64,000 bases of DNA from Ariolimax columbianus (lineage: Eukaryota > Mollusca > Gastropoda > Stylommatophora > Arionidae). The notes below the pieces were generated by a model. It did no database searches and had not been told where the DNA came from. It saw only the letters and a list, made by a program, of their open reading frames with translations. Shown piece after piece: positions 32,851 to 44,388 of the stretch (within the stretch, counting starts at the first letter, position 1; each line of letters opens with the position of its first letter). The DNA lies in contig JAVGWX010000005.1 of the NCBI GenBank assembly GCA_036924085.1, positions 92,697,764-92,761,763 on the forward strand. Direction: 5' to 3'. The translations under genes and the position numbers were made by a program.

Positions 32851-34049
32851 GTCATATCACACCCCCTTACACTCTAATCTGTCAACAGATATATCCCCCC
32901 GCCCATGTCATGTTTATTTAGCCTCTAATCCCTGTCTTTCTATTTCCAATCCATTAACTCTCCAAGCCCTCGTGCTCTCTATTCCTCATCCACAACGCAT
33001 CATTCAATCCTCTGATTCCTTGCGTATTCTATTCCTTAATGCTCATCCTGCAATTCGCTAATTCCTTATACGTTCTACTCTATTTTCCCAACTCATCCTT
33101 GTAATCAATACCACTAATCCCTTGTACCTTTTACTTCCAACTTATCCATGAGTCCCTTAATCCCTTACGACTTGTAATCCATAATTCCAACCCGCTATGA
33201 AATGTAACATTATTTGAGTTATAACCTGTTTTTTTCGTTATAAATCTTCAATCCTAATTCCAAGCACATATCTTCTATCCCTATTAGAGGTGTAGGTTTA
33301 TATTTTACCTCAGTTAGGCTCAAACGCTTCAAATATCCTCAATGAGCCTTCTCTTGGTCTCAAGTAAACGAGCTGTCTGGCCTTGTTGGACGGCAAATAG
33401 CTGGCTGGAAAAGGACGAGTTTAACTTTTCAAATGCCAGAAAAATAAAATAAAATTCACGAGGCACTTAACGCGAGGAACTAAACATAAAAAAGTTGCGA
33501 AGTAAGAACTAGGGGATTTAATTACCGAGAAGGTGAAATTTGAGCTCATCACAATCTTCTCCTTGCGAGCAAATTATTTCCCCTTCGCCTGGAAATTTCA
33601 CGGAAAATGGAGAGGCCAAATTCAAGAGAGCATGTCGACGTTTGGAATATGATGGGCCAGGGTTTCGTTCCCGGGCTTGGATTGCGCCAAAGTCGAGGTC
33701 TGAAAGGATTTTGCTGTTTCGCCACGTGAGATGGCTTAATTGTTGTGAGATCAGCGCTAATTGGTTGACTACCCGCGCAGCTAGATGATGATGATGCTAC
33801 TGTTCAAAGGTGGACAAAATGGCGATGATTTGAAAACGTAAATTTGTTGTTGCTGCTATTCATTTTTGTGAAAATATGGCGATTGTAGAGTTTGAAATGA
33901 TGAAATCAGACGAAAATTTAGAACAATGTCAATGTTAGCGCTTGTATGTACAGATAGAACATAGAATGTAACAGTTTGGTTATATGACAAGAATATATAT
34001 ATACATCTGCCAGTTGCTCGATCCTGTATCTCTTGTGTTTCCGCAGATT
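32851..34049. other. No gene seen; decayed array fringe
   Basis: To about 33190 the sequence is pyrimidine-rich with repeated 'CTAATCC/CCTTA' phrases, probably a decayed continuation of the 50-bp array. Beyond that it is unique. The open frame 33540-33788 has no recognisable domain. Confidence 0.5.
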
Positions 34050-34872
34050 TTTGTTTTTGCTGCTGTTGTTCTTGCTGCTTCTGTTGCTGTTGATGCAGTT
34101 GTTACTGTTGTTGTTGTTGTTGCTGTTGTTGTCAACGTTGTTGTTGTTGTTGCAGCTGTTGTTGCTGTTGTTGTTGTTGTTAACGTTGTTGTTGTTGCTG
34201 TTACAGCTGTTGTTGTTAACGTTGCTGTTGTTGTTGTTGCAGCTGTTGTTGCTGTTGTTGTTGTTGCTGTTGTTGATAACGTTGTTGTTGTTGCTGTTGT
34301 TGTTCTTGCTACTTCTGTTGTTGTTGTTGCTGTTACTGTTGTTGTGCTGCTGTTATTGTTACTGTTGTTGCTGTTGTTATCACTGTTGTTGATGATATTG
34401 TTGTTGCTGTTTTGTTGTTACTGTTGTTGTTGCTGTAGCTGTTGTTGCTGTTATTGTTACTCTTGCTGTTGCTGTTGTTGATGATAAACTTCTTGTTGTT
34501 GGTGTTGCTGCTGTTGTTGCTGATGGTGTTACTGTTGCTGTTGTTGCTGTTGGTGTTGTTGTTACTGTTGTTGTTGTTACTGTTGCTGTTGTTAATGTTT
34601 TTGTTTATGTAGTTATTTTTGTTGGTACTATAGTTGTTGATGTTGTTGTTGATACTGTTGTTTTTGCTGTTGTTGTTCCTACTGTTGTTGTACCTGTTGT
34701 TGCTGTTGTTGTTACATTTGTTGTTGATATTATCATTGTTGTTGCTGCTGTTTTGTTAATGTTTCTGTTGTTGTTGCTGTTGTTGTCGTTGTTGTTAATG
34801 TTGTTGTTGATATTGTTGTTGTTGCTACTGCTGGTGTTTTTATTGATGATGTTGCTGTTGTTGTTGCCAGTA
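34050..34872. repeat. Imperfect TTG/CTG triplet tract, ~820 bp
   Basis: GTTGTTGCTGTT-type triplets run almost without break. Frames encode poly-Leu, poly-Val or poly-Cys (plus 33984-34481 and 34033-34392). These are simple-sequence artefacts. Confidence 0.97.
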
Positions 34873-34909
34873 GCGAAACATGCTTAGTCTTTCACTCTTT
34901 ACGTTGTTT

Positions 34910-35460
34910 CCTTTGTGGTAGGTTACCGTTACTCTTCTAATATCGAGGTTTACTGAAGATTGACGACCGGACTGTTGTGCAATGCAACGCATCTCAGTAG
35001 TCGCACACCAATAGAAACATAGTGATGATCCCTTCCTGTTATATGCATTCTGAATGTGGATAGAGGTGGCCTTTTACAGTCTGTCAATGACCTTCTATTT
35101 GATGATAACACCGGAATCGGCAATTCAAGGACCATAATATTAAAATCAAAGGAGGGTCAGGTAAAGTCAGGACCATAAGAGGTCGGAGTGTGTATATCCA
35201 TCGACCTGTAGGACCCATCAATATATACACATTGTGCTCTTTACTTAGAGAGACTAGCATCTATGTGTATTCCCGGGGTAAGGTGAAGTAGATTCTTAAG
35301 AAAAGAAATAACCATATTCCCATCTCGTTGACCAGTCTGCTGTAGGACAGCCTGTTTCCCGTAGGAAGGTTCTTTGTCAGTATGTTACACCTGACCCTGG
35401 CTTCAGCTTCATCTCGGAACATAGAGCTAGCAGAACGTCTCTGTAATGTGCTAAAACAGT
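34910..35460. repeat. Dispersed repeat E, copy 1
   Basis: GGTAGGTTACCGTTACTCTT (34917) and TGTTACACCTGACCCTGGCT (35382) match, in order, GTAGCAGGTTACGGTAGCTC (45988) and GTTTCACCTGACCCTAGTGT (46193). The spacing differs, so indels separate the two. The element type is unknown. Confidence 0.45.
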
Positions 35461-36179
35461 CAAATTACCAATAAATCTACATGTCCTTCGCATTTCAAAT
35501 TTACTTTGCTGCCGATAAATCTCTGCGAGAATGTGCGAGAGCATTTGACGTAGAGGCGGAACAACGATGTTTTCGCGGCTGATAGGCGGACAGATTTCCG
35601 TGTAGCTCCTTGGTGCTGGAACCGAGGACCAAAGCCAGCCTCAGCTGTCTGGAATTATCCTCTCCATCGACAGTTTCCATGGGTTATCCCGCTTTCATCA
35701 GTTGTGCTGATCACTCTACCAGGCGAGCGAGGGGTAGATAGAGTTACGCAACTCTTGGAATAATCTCACTCCCTGTGATACCCCAGTCGCGAGAAAGCCC
35801 CACCCATCTGCGACAGCTGCCAGGAAAGTCGGCCCGTGATGGGAACAAATAAATTCAGAATAAAGATAGCAGAAGTAAGGAGAAAAGTCGGGACTGGAAA
35901 TGCCTTGCTTGTCGTGATTGCCAGCGGAGTTCCTCTTGATGTTCAAGTCAGGGGTAGCTTCAGTGAATGATATCTTATTTTGCCCTTTACAATGCGTCCA
36001 CTGATGTATGCTAGACTCGACAGAAGCTTTAGACATTAGCAGGAAACTAGACAGTCGAGAGCTCGCACGGTGATGACAGTCGCGCACCGTTTCAAGAGCT
36101 TCCAACATTCGAAAAAAACAACTTTAATAGAATTCAAAAATTCCAGATTGCGAGAGGTTCCTGATTGTTCCTTCCATCG
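35461..36179. other. No recognised gene
   Basis: The minus-strand open frame 35716-36108 (130 codons) is not low-complexity, but I see no motif in it. Confidence 0.4.
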
Positions 36180-36448
36180 TGCTCTTTCTTTTTTCTTCTC
36201 TTTCTCTCCTTCTCTCTTCATCTCTCTTTTCTTTCTATATTTCTACCTATCTCGCTCCCTCGCTATGCCTTTCCTTTTTTAAATCACTATATATATATAT
36301 ATATATGCATACACTCATCTTTCTTTTCCTCAATTTGTGTTCATTTATACATCCTTTTATTGGTCTTTATTTCCTTCTTTCTTTCTTTATGTCCTTCTTT
36401 ATTTCTGTTACTATCTTCTTTTCTCTATATATATGTCCTATCTATCTT

Positions 36449-36525
<77 letters not shown>

Positions 36526-36526
36526 A

Positions 36527-36583
<57 letters not shown>

Positions 36584-36610
36584 GTCTATCTGTCTGTCTG
36601 TCTGTCTATA

Positions 36611-36653
<43 letters not shown>

Positions 36654-36685
36654 ATATCTATCTATCTATCTATCTATCTATCTAC

Positions 36686-36730
<45 letters not shown>

Positions 36731-36859
36731 AATCTATCTATCTATCTATCAATCTATTTATCTATCTATCTATCTATCTGCCTATCTACCTGTCTATTGT
36801 CTATCTATCTATATATCTATCTTTAATCTATCTATCTGTGTATCTGTCTGTTTGTTTGT

Positions 36860-36890
<31 letters not shown>

Positions 36891-37300
36891 CCAACCTATC
36901 TATTTATTTTTCTTTGTATCTTTCTTTATGTCTCACTTTCTATCTGTCTCTCTCTTCCAATATCGCTTTCCTTATCTCTCACTATTACTCTTCATCATGC
37001 TTGCTCTCTCTCTCTCCCTCTCTCTCCCTCTCTCTTCCCCTTTCTCCATCTCTCCCTTTCTCTCCTTAACTTTATCTTCTGCTTGCACTCCGTTTTTCCA
37101 TGTGTTCAAAGTTTCTCTCTTTAATCATGTATATCCCTCTCCCTATTTCTTTCCGTATTTCTACCTGTCCACTGATCTTTTTTATCTATTTCTCAAACTT
37201 TCACTCTACAAATTTACCCCTCTGGCTCTGCCTATATCATCGTTATATCTTCCATTCTTTCTCTCCCTATTTCTTTCACACCTTCTTTATCTATTTGGCC
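36180..37300. repeat. CT-rich tract with (CTAT)n core
   Basis: CTAT tetranucleotides dominate 36437-36845, with CTGT and CTGCC blocks (CTGCC run 36860-36892). CTTT/CTCT-rich DNA flanks them. Long open frames of Ser-Ile-Tyr-Leu repeats in three plus frames (up to 326 codons) are artefacts. Confidence 0.97.
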
Positions 37301-37684
37301 TTTGCAGCAAACATTAATAAATCTTACGGCCGTCTAGATGAAGTGTTGCAAACTTCTTTCAACAGCATCCTAGCAACTGTAAAATAGAAACCAATTCCCT
37401 CTTCGCTCTCATGTCTTCTGCAAGTGAAACATATTCAGGTACCAATTGACAGTTTCAAAGACTAGAGAGAGGCCACGATATTAAAACACACCGTTTAAGT
37501 TTCTTTCTGGGAAAGCCATTGTTTTTTTCAATATGTCGCGCAGAACTGTCCATTAATTTATGTGTCTATCTTTTACAGTTTTTTTAACATTTTGAAATCT
37601 CTCTCACTCGTCTTTCATCCCATAGCCATGTACCATATCACATCTGTACGTTTTTCTTTTCTTTTATAACCGTCAATGTTACAT
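37301..37684. other. No gene seen
   Basis: Nothing recognisable. Confidence 0.5.
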
Positions 37685-38115
37685 TATATCTCGATCAATC
37701 TAGCTCTGTCTCCATCACACTGGTTCTGTCCCCATCAATCTAGCTCTGTCACCATCAAACTGGTTCTGTCCCCATCAATCTAGCTCTGTCACCATCAAAC
37801 TGGTTCTGTACCCATCAATCTAGCTCTGTCCCTATCAATCTAGCACTGCCCCAATCAATCTAGCTCTGACCCATCAATCGGATTCTGTCTGCATCAATCT
37901 GACTTTCCGTCCGCCAATCTCGCTCGCACAATCAATCCTAATATCTCCCCATCAATCTGACTCTATCCCTATCAATCTGGCTGTTCCTACATCAATCTGA
38001 CTCTATCCCCATCAATCTGGCCTTTCCTACATCAATCTGACTCTATCCCCATCAATCTGGCTCTTCCTACACCAATCTGACTCTATCCCCATCAATCTGG
38101 CTCTTCCTACATCAA
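37685..38115. repeat. ~20/40-bp minisatellite in two variants
   Basis: The first block has units like ATCAATCTAGCTCTGTCACC. The second, from about 37935, is dominated by the 40-bp pair ATCTGACTCTATCCCCATCA plus ATCTGGCTCTTCCTAC. The shared ATCAATCTxGCTCT core shows one origin. Confidence 0.9.
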
Positions 38116-38720
38116 TATGACTCTCTTCAAATCAATATCTCTCTCACCATTAATCTGACTTTCCCTCTATCTCCCATCATTAACTTGATGTTCTCTCTCC
38201 ATCACACTATTAAATCTACCATCTGTCTCATCCAATCTACTCTATCTATCCTCTAATCTACTCCCCGTCTTTCATAATCGATTCCCACTGCCCTCCAATC
38301 AACACCTTCGCTCTTCCAATTTACTCCCTCCCCGAAACTGATTTCTCATTGAATCCACCTCTCTCATCTAAAGTATACTACTTCCTCTCACAGTCTATTC
38401 TCACTCCTTTTCAATCCCCAATCTATTCTCTCGTTGAATCTACCACTCTTACTTAAAATATACCCCACTTTCATCCACTCTACTTCATCTCTCCTATAAT
38501 CAACTCCGTCTATTCTCCTGTTTACTCCCTATCAATTCAATGTCCTCCCACTTTCATCCAATCTTCTCCCTCTCCTCTGCTATCTGACTCTCACCGTCAA
38601 CAAAAAATGGACTCAATTGTTTGTCGCTCTTTCTTTCCATACATCACTCCATCATCTTTCCTCTCTCCTCCTTATCGGTCTTTCCCTTTCTCTTTTCTGT
38701 CTTTCTCCTTTTACTCTTTT
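38116..38720. repeat. Pyrimidine-rich decayed array fringe
   Basis: Scattered 'CAATCTACTC/CCATCAATC' phrases continue the preceding repeat with heavy decay, ending in CTTT-rich DNA. Confidence 0.6.
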
Positions 38721-39154
38721 CTATCGCAGTCATAAATATTTACGAAACCTGGCGATGAGCAGTGATTTGTAACCCAGCTTTGATCGTGTTGGGGGCAGGG
38801 GATCGGTAGTGGTGTGGAGATAGGAGCAGCTGTCATGCCTCTTGTCACTCTGACGGATGATAAATTTGACGATACAGCGATAAGCAAATGATGACGTGGT
38901 GTGTAGGACGAAAGATAGGATCTGAACTTTACTCCTGGCACAGCTTGAGGGAATCAGACATTTTTCATATCTGATAACTACAGCGTACTCGACAGAGGCG
39001 TGAATGTGTGTGTGTGGGTGGAGGGGGTAGGGGAGGAGTGAGGCAGGAAACATAAATACACGTATACAGGAACATACACTCACACATACGCTCAAACACA
39101 CAAACACTCACACATCTGCACTACTTCTTGCACAATCACTGACATACACAAACA
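38721..39154. other. No gene seen
   Basis: Contains a GT-rich patch (39003-39030) and CA-rich DNA (39055-39115). The minus-strand open frames 38711-38941 and 38730-39107 have no recognisable domain. Confidence 0.45.
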
Positions 39155-39445
39155 TCTGAGGGACCCAGTGGTCTCGAGGTAAGGTGTTCGCCTCGGATGC
39201 TGGAGGTCGCGGCTTCAAATCACAGTAGAGACCGGGATTTTTTCAAATGGATTTTCAGGTACAAATTTTCACTGATCTCTGAGTAGTGATATCAGACACC
39301 AGTGTGCAGTGACACGCACTTTAGAAATCTCTTGGCAGTTGGAAATCAAAAAGTAGCTTAAACGGCCCCTACTCGGGCAAGATTCAAGTTAATAATCTGC
39401 TCAAATTATTATAGGGATTATCGCCCCTACAGAGAGTATGTCGCA
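39155..39445 (+). mobile_element. tRNA-derived SINE, different family (C)
   Basis: The head reads CAGTGGTCTCGAGGTAAGGT (A-box-like) and CGCGGCTTCAAATCACAG (B-box-like), followed by GAGACCGGGATTTTTTC. The body contains GTGCAGTGACACGCACTTT and CGGCCCCTACTCGGGCAAG. It has no visible relation to family B. No target duplication was found. Confidence 0.55.
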
Positions 39446-40003
39446 AAAAGGGAACTGTGTGGCTATCATATCATGACTTGGTTATGTGGTTAGCTGAAGT
39501 GGCATAGATGGCGCCTGACAAGCTATGGATCTATTCTGTTCTAATTTATGAGTACACCACCAAAATTGCCAAAAATAGGCGATCGTATATTCTAGTGGCT
39601 AACAGATACTGACAGTGACGTTGCAAGTCACCAGCGGATTTTGTCCTGCCAAACAATATGAAGCAAACGGAGGCCTCACTTCCCCTCCACTTTTAACGAC
39701 ACACGTGGATAGATAGACACAAATACTCATGAATGCACACACGCACACATATACTCGCATATAGTCACCCACAGACAATGACACCAGCACCCCTAACACG
39801 AACACATTAACACATACACACATATACAATAAACTGTTCTAAATAATGATGAATACTATTTCCACTTGCACATAGTTTTAGAGCTGTTACAACTTCTTGG
39901 CTGAATAAAGTCTTGCACAAAAACTAGACAAATAAACATCAATTAATAATTGGTCCCTCAGCTGCAACTGTCAACGTCAAGGTCAGAAACACATGTTTAT
40001 CAA
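39446..40003. other. No gene seen
   Basis: CA/CG-rich patch at 39715-39830; otherwise unremarkable. The minus-strand open frame 39599-39829 reflects that patch. Confidence 0.5.
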
Positions 40004-40790
40004 GACCCCCCCCCCCCCCCCCACCTTACGTAAGGGTCACCTAAGACATACTGACTAATACCACACCTTACGTCAGGGTAACGTGAGAGAAACTGAGCAT
40101 GACCCTTCATAACGTCAAAATCAAGTGAAATATACTGACCAGTACTCCACTTTACGTTGGAGTTAGGGTGAAACAAACTGACAAAGACCCCACACAACTT
40201 CAGGGTCAGGTAAAACATACTGACAAAGACCCCACACAACTTCAGTGTCAGGTGAAACATATTGACAAAGACCCCACTTCACGTCAGGGTCAGGTGAAAC
40301 ATACTGACAAAGACCCCACTTCAGGTCAGGGTCAGGTGAAACATACTGACAAAGACCCCACTTCACGTCAGGGTCAGGTGAAACCTACTGACAAAGACCC
40401 CACTTCACGTCAGGGTCAGGTGAAACATACTGACAAAGACCCCACTTCACGTCATTGTCAGGTGAAACATACTGACAAAGACCCCACTTCACGTCATTGT
40501 CAGGTGAAACATACTGACAAAGACCCCACTTCACGTCAGGGTCAGGTGAAACCTACTCACAAAGACCCCCCCTCCCCCCCCCTTCACGTCAGGGTCAGGT
40601 GAAACATACTGACAAAGACCCCACTTCACGTCAGGGTCAGGTGAAACATACTGACAAAGACCCCACTTCACGTCAGGGTCAGGTGAAACATACTGACAAA
40701 GACCCCACTTCACGTCAGGGAAAGGTGAAACATACTAACAAAGACCCCACTTCACGTCAGGGTCAGGTGAAGCACACTGGCCAGAATACC
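40004..40790. repeat. 42-bp minisatellite, block 1, about 18 copies
   Basis: The unit contains GGTGAAACATACTGACAAAG and ACCCCACTTCACGTCAGGGTC, with exact 42-base spacing (14 codons). The plus strand is open as a 14-residue peptide repeat (40168-40602, 40599-40805) and minus is also open, both by chance. Long C-runs expand the CCCC core of two units (40006-40022 and 40566-40581). Confidence 0.96.
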
Positions 40791-41325
40791 GTCACAGTCG
40801 AGTGAAACGTTCTGACCGAAACTGCACTTATTTTCACAGTTGGGTGAAACATTTTTACATAGGCCCCCAACTTCATGTCATGACCAGGTAAGACATTCAC
40901 ATAGGCCCCCAACTTCATGTCATGACCAGGTAAAACATTAAAATAGGCCTCCAACTTCATGTCAGGACGCGGTAAGACATTCAAATAGGTCCCCAACTTC
41001 ATGTCAGGACCCGGTAAAACATTCAAATAGGTCCCCAACTTCATGCCAGGAGCAGGTAAGACATTCAAATAGGTCCCCAACTTCATGTCAGGACGCGGTA
41101 AAACATTCAAATAGGTCCCCAACTTCATGTCAGGAGCCGGTAAGACATTCAAATAGGTCCCTAACTTAATGTCAGGACGCGGTAAGACATTCAAATAGGT
41201 CCCCAACTTCATGTCAGGACCCGGTAAAACATTCAAATAGGTCCCCAACTTCATGTCAGGACCCGGTAAAACATTCAAATAGGCCCCCAACTTCATGTTA
41301 GGACCAGGTAAGACATTAAAAATCC
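40791..41325. repeat. 42-bp minisatellite, block 2, about 12 copies
   Basis: The unit contains GGTAAAACATTCAAATAGGT and CCCCAACTTCATGTCAGGAC, again 42 bases. It aligns with block 1 (GGTxAAACAT..., CCCCxACTTCAxGTCAGG), so the blocks share an ancestor. Transitional units lie at 40791-40950. The minus open frame 40763-41296 is a by-product. Confidence 0.95.
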
Positions 41326-42424
41326 CTTATTTTCATTTCATCCACATGCAATTAGGCTATGCAACAGCAGCCTGGTCAGCGAAGTAGATATCGATATTGT
41401 AATCTCTGTAATAGAAAGTCTGCCGCGAAGTCTTGCATCGCACGACAGAGTGGATTACATTAGCACACCGTTTTTATCATGGCTCGGGATGTAAGAGGTA
41501 CCACTGTAACCCACCACTCTAGAATCATTATAAGTAAGTAAGTTGCCCATCGAAAGTGAAGATTGCGATATAAGTAGATTGTCCTCGTCCTGAAGATGTA
41601 ACTTGCGCTGAATTTGGATTATAGTGAGAAAGAAGCTGCGCTGGACATCAATCTCACTCTCTCGTCCTGAGTTACCGGGAACCAGTGGCAAGACATATAA
41701 TCAAGACAACTGGAAGTAGCTCAAAATGCAGACATTCAGGTCGTACAATCCGTGAGACCATTGGTCGCTTGAAACTTGATGGAGTCGATCGTCCACCGTT
41801 TCCATGTTGATTTGAGAGGCGAATAGGAAGTGCTAGAAAATGACCGCCGCACAGCAATGCGCTCCGTACGTTATTGGAACGAACAAAGCACATGGAAATC
41901 ACAGACCATGAGAGCAGATGTTGCTTGGAATCATTATAGAGTGTGAAGTACTCAGTTTGGGAAGCTTGGATAACAAAACAGTAAACAACAACATACATCA
42001 GACAACATTATAGAACAATGTGTCGACAAAACTGTCTTCATCTGACACGTTGGCATGTGTGAGTCAGTCTTAAGGTTATTGGAATTCTTGTCATTGTGCC
42101 CGTAGGCAGGATTGACTGTGAGTCTTCATTGAGCACTTGTGAGAGCCCTATGGACACTGAAACATTCATTGGGTACTTTGCGAGATTTGAAAATGATAAC
42201 ACTTTACATTTAACTAAGGCTTGGGGAGTGACTACCTAGTTCACAAAGCTTCTCCAAATTCAGGAGACGTTTCTGGTCATCATAAAACCGAAATGACCGT
42301 ATGTGGTTGAAAGTGCCCGCCTCTCAAAATTCAGACAAAACCCAAACAAAGGAGACGCCGTGGGTTAGACATGTTTAAATGGCCAATGTGTGCAAATATG
42401 ATTTGCAGTCTTCTATCGTACATA
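41326..42424. other. No recognised gene
   Basis: Unique-looking. The minus-strand open frames 41455-41691 and 41672-41998 are of normal composition but show no motif I know. Confidence 0.4.
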
Positions 42425-42665
42425 GGGTCTGAATAGCAAAGCGGCTGAGCACTTACTTCTCACAGCAAAGGTACCGAGTTTGATCCACGATACCGACACT
42501 TTACAGTCAACCCAGCTGGAAGTATATACCGGGCTTATTGTCTAGTGTTAGGAAAAAGATAGCGAACCACCTCATAAACTCCACCTCATAAACAAGCCAA
42601 GTGCAAGTAGTCTCTAACACTTGATCCCCGACAGCAGTGTCTGCTATGGGGCTTCATTTACCTTG
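42425..42665 (+). mobile_element. tRNA-derived SINE, family B, well preserved
   Basis: AGCGGCTGAGCACTTACTTC (A-box region), GTACCGAGTTTGATCCACG (B box), GTCAACCCAGCTGGAAGTAT, ACCTCATAAAC, then TCTCTAACACTTGATCCCCG and ACAGCAGTGTCTGCTATGGG. This copy gives the clearest view of the family plan. Confidence 0.8.
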
Positions 42666-43094
42666 TATCAACCGTATATATATTTGTACATAAGTTATTT
42701 CACATATCTAACTTGTACCTGCTTTGCCTATTAAAAAAAAGCGTGACGGCTTATTCTGAAACCAGCGTCCTCTGAAAAAATTCAGACCGACAAGGGCCGA
42801 TGAAGACGAGAAAGGCAAAAACCTCGAAACCTCAAGATAACGCGAGTGAGATAACCTGGGTTTTGACTTAAGAGATAGCGGTCTGATCTGCCGTAGGTAA
42901 TTTGAAACAATGCAAGAGTGGGAATCTCGTTCTAGTTATCGTTCCGACGAGAGGTGGTAGGATTTACGACTTCAATTCCTGTTTGTGGCTCTGTGATGTT
43001 CCGTGCTGAAGTCATTGGAGTGAGACTTGGTACTTGAAGTCAAGAACCGGCGTGGGGTTCTGCTGGGGCAAAAAAACCATGTATCTATATTTGA
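42666..43094. other. No gene seen
   Basis: Nothing recognisable. Confidence 0.5.
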
Positions 43095-43610
43095 AATCTT
43101 GATTTTGGAGGGAAGCGTGTGTTTGTTTGTGTGTATGGCGTGTGTATGTGTGAGTTTATTGAGAGATGGCTGAGGAGAATATATGAAAGATCTTTGTCCG
43201 AGTGTGTGCGTCTGTGGTGTGTGTGTGCGAGTGTGTGTAAGTACCTGTGTTTGTGAGTAAATGCACGTATGTGTTTCTGGATAAATGTTTATTTATGAGT
43301 TTGTGTAAGTAAGTGTGTTTATGTGTGTGTCTGCATGTTTGTGTGTGTTCAAGTAAGTGTGTTTATGTGTGTGTGTGTTCAAGTAAGTGTGTTTATTTCT
43401 GTGTGCGTGTTTGTATGTGTTCAAGTAAGTGTGTTTATTTGTGTGTGTGTGCGTGTTCAATTAAGTGTGTTTATTTGTGTGTGGCTGAATGTTTGTGTGT
43501 ATGTGTGTCAAAGTAAGTGTGGATATTTCATATTTTAAACGTATGTACGTTTCCGTGTTAATGCTTTTGTGTGTGTATATATTTTCATATTCGTATATTT
43601 GTGTGTGCCA
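43095..43610. repeat. TG-rich tract with nested ~40-bp repeats
   Basis: Imperfect TG repeats. The phrase TTCAAGTAAGTGTGTTTAT recurs at about 43348, 43379 and 43419, with near matches at 43306 and 43457. Cys/Val-rich open frames here are artefacts. Confidence 0.9.
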
Positions 43611-43719
43611 ATACGTGTATTTATGTTCGTTTTACTGAATGGGGGTTGCGCCCATGTGAACCCAGTGTCCGAACGGGGAGCAGAAAATAGTAAAACAGCA
43701 ACCTGTCAGATGGGATTAT

Positions 43720-43992
43720 GAAGATCACGATTTCAAATAACGAACATGAAATTCAGTGACACTTGACAAAACGATTTGATGATCTTGACTTTGTTCATGA
43801 CTTCTCTTCAGTCTCGCTATCACAACCAGATGCTACTTAATATCAGTGCACTTGATGAATGGACACATGACATTTGGTCTGAGGATAGACATAGAGACCG
43901 GAGATAGTATGAGAATAGAAATGGCTAGCGACAACCAGATTGTTTTGTGATACACATTATTACAAAAGAGGTAATCATTCAGCCATGTTCTT
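43720..43992 (+). mobile_element. RTE-like LINE relic, left piece (host of two insertions)
   Basis: FDDLDFVHDFSSVSLSQ (43770-43820) corresponds to the catalytic stretch 'LDDLDFADDLALLSHSH' with the ADD box lost (VHD). The piece ending in CAACCAGATTGT (43933) parallels 20857 in the other relic. SINE A then interrupts it at 43993. The frame picks up again at 44369-44388 and, past a second insertion, at 45383. Confidence 0.7.
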
Positions 43993-44355
43993 CGTCTTCT
44001 TCTTCTTCTTCTTCGTTCGTTCTCAATCTCCCACTACCAAACCCTGAAAGGGTAAGTAGCAGAATGTATTCCAGAGAACGGAATGCGTTGTGTTGTAGTT
44101 TACAGCTTGGCTGCGATATTTGCAACTTTCGGCCCAACACATCCGACTTCAGCAAGCATTTTTTGAGTACCGGGTTAGCATTTCCTCTTCGATCCCTTCT
44201 CCTTAGCCAGTCTGCCCTACTGCAGCCTATTATCCAGGATCACCGCGCGGAGGTGTAGAAGGCTCTTGGCAGCTATGGTTCGCTGGCCCTGACGCTAGCA
44301 GTCAGCTATGGGTTGCTGACCACTGCAGCTCATGCGCTGCTCACCGTCTTGATCC
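43993..44355 (-). mobile_element. SINE-like family A, copy 2
   Basis: 13-bp target duplication CAGCCATGTTCTT at 43980-43992 and 44356-44368. The minus-strand 3' end carries a GAA tail (CTTCTTCTTC on plus at 43996-44013). By eye it differs from the copy at 63185 at only a few positions, so both are recent. It lies inside an older RTE-like relic. Confidence 0.9.
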
Positions 44356-44388
44356 CAGCCATGTTCTTAGTAATAGGAGGTAGATATC

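Noticed and set aside
33984..34481. 165-codon Val/Ala/Leu-rich membrane-like protein
   Set aside because: Translation of imperfect TTG/CTG triplets; hydrophobicity follows from the repeat, not from a gene.
36165..37317. Long plus-strand open frames (up to 326 codons) rich in Ile-Tyr-Leu-Ser
   Set aside because: They are translations of (CTAT)n and CT-rich DNA in three overlapping frames, with no domain and no frame preference.
40168..40805. KHTDKDPTSRQGQV tandem peptide, possible repeat protein
   Set aside because: The 42-bp unit is open on both strands, no flanking unique coding or signal peptide, and the sister block 2 is open on the opposite strand instead.
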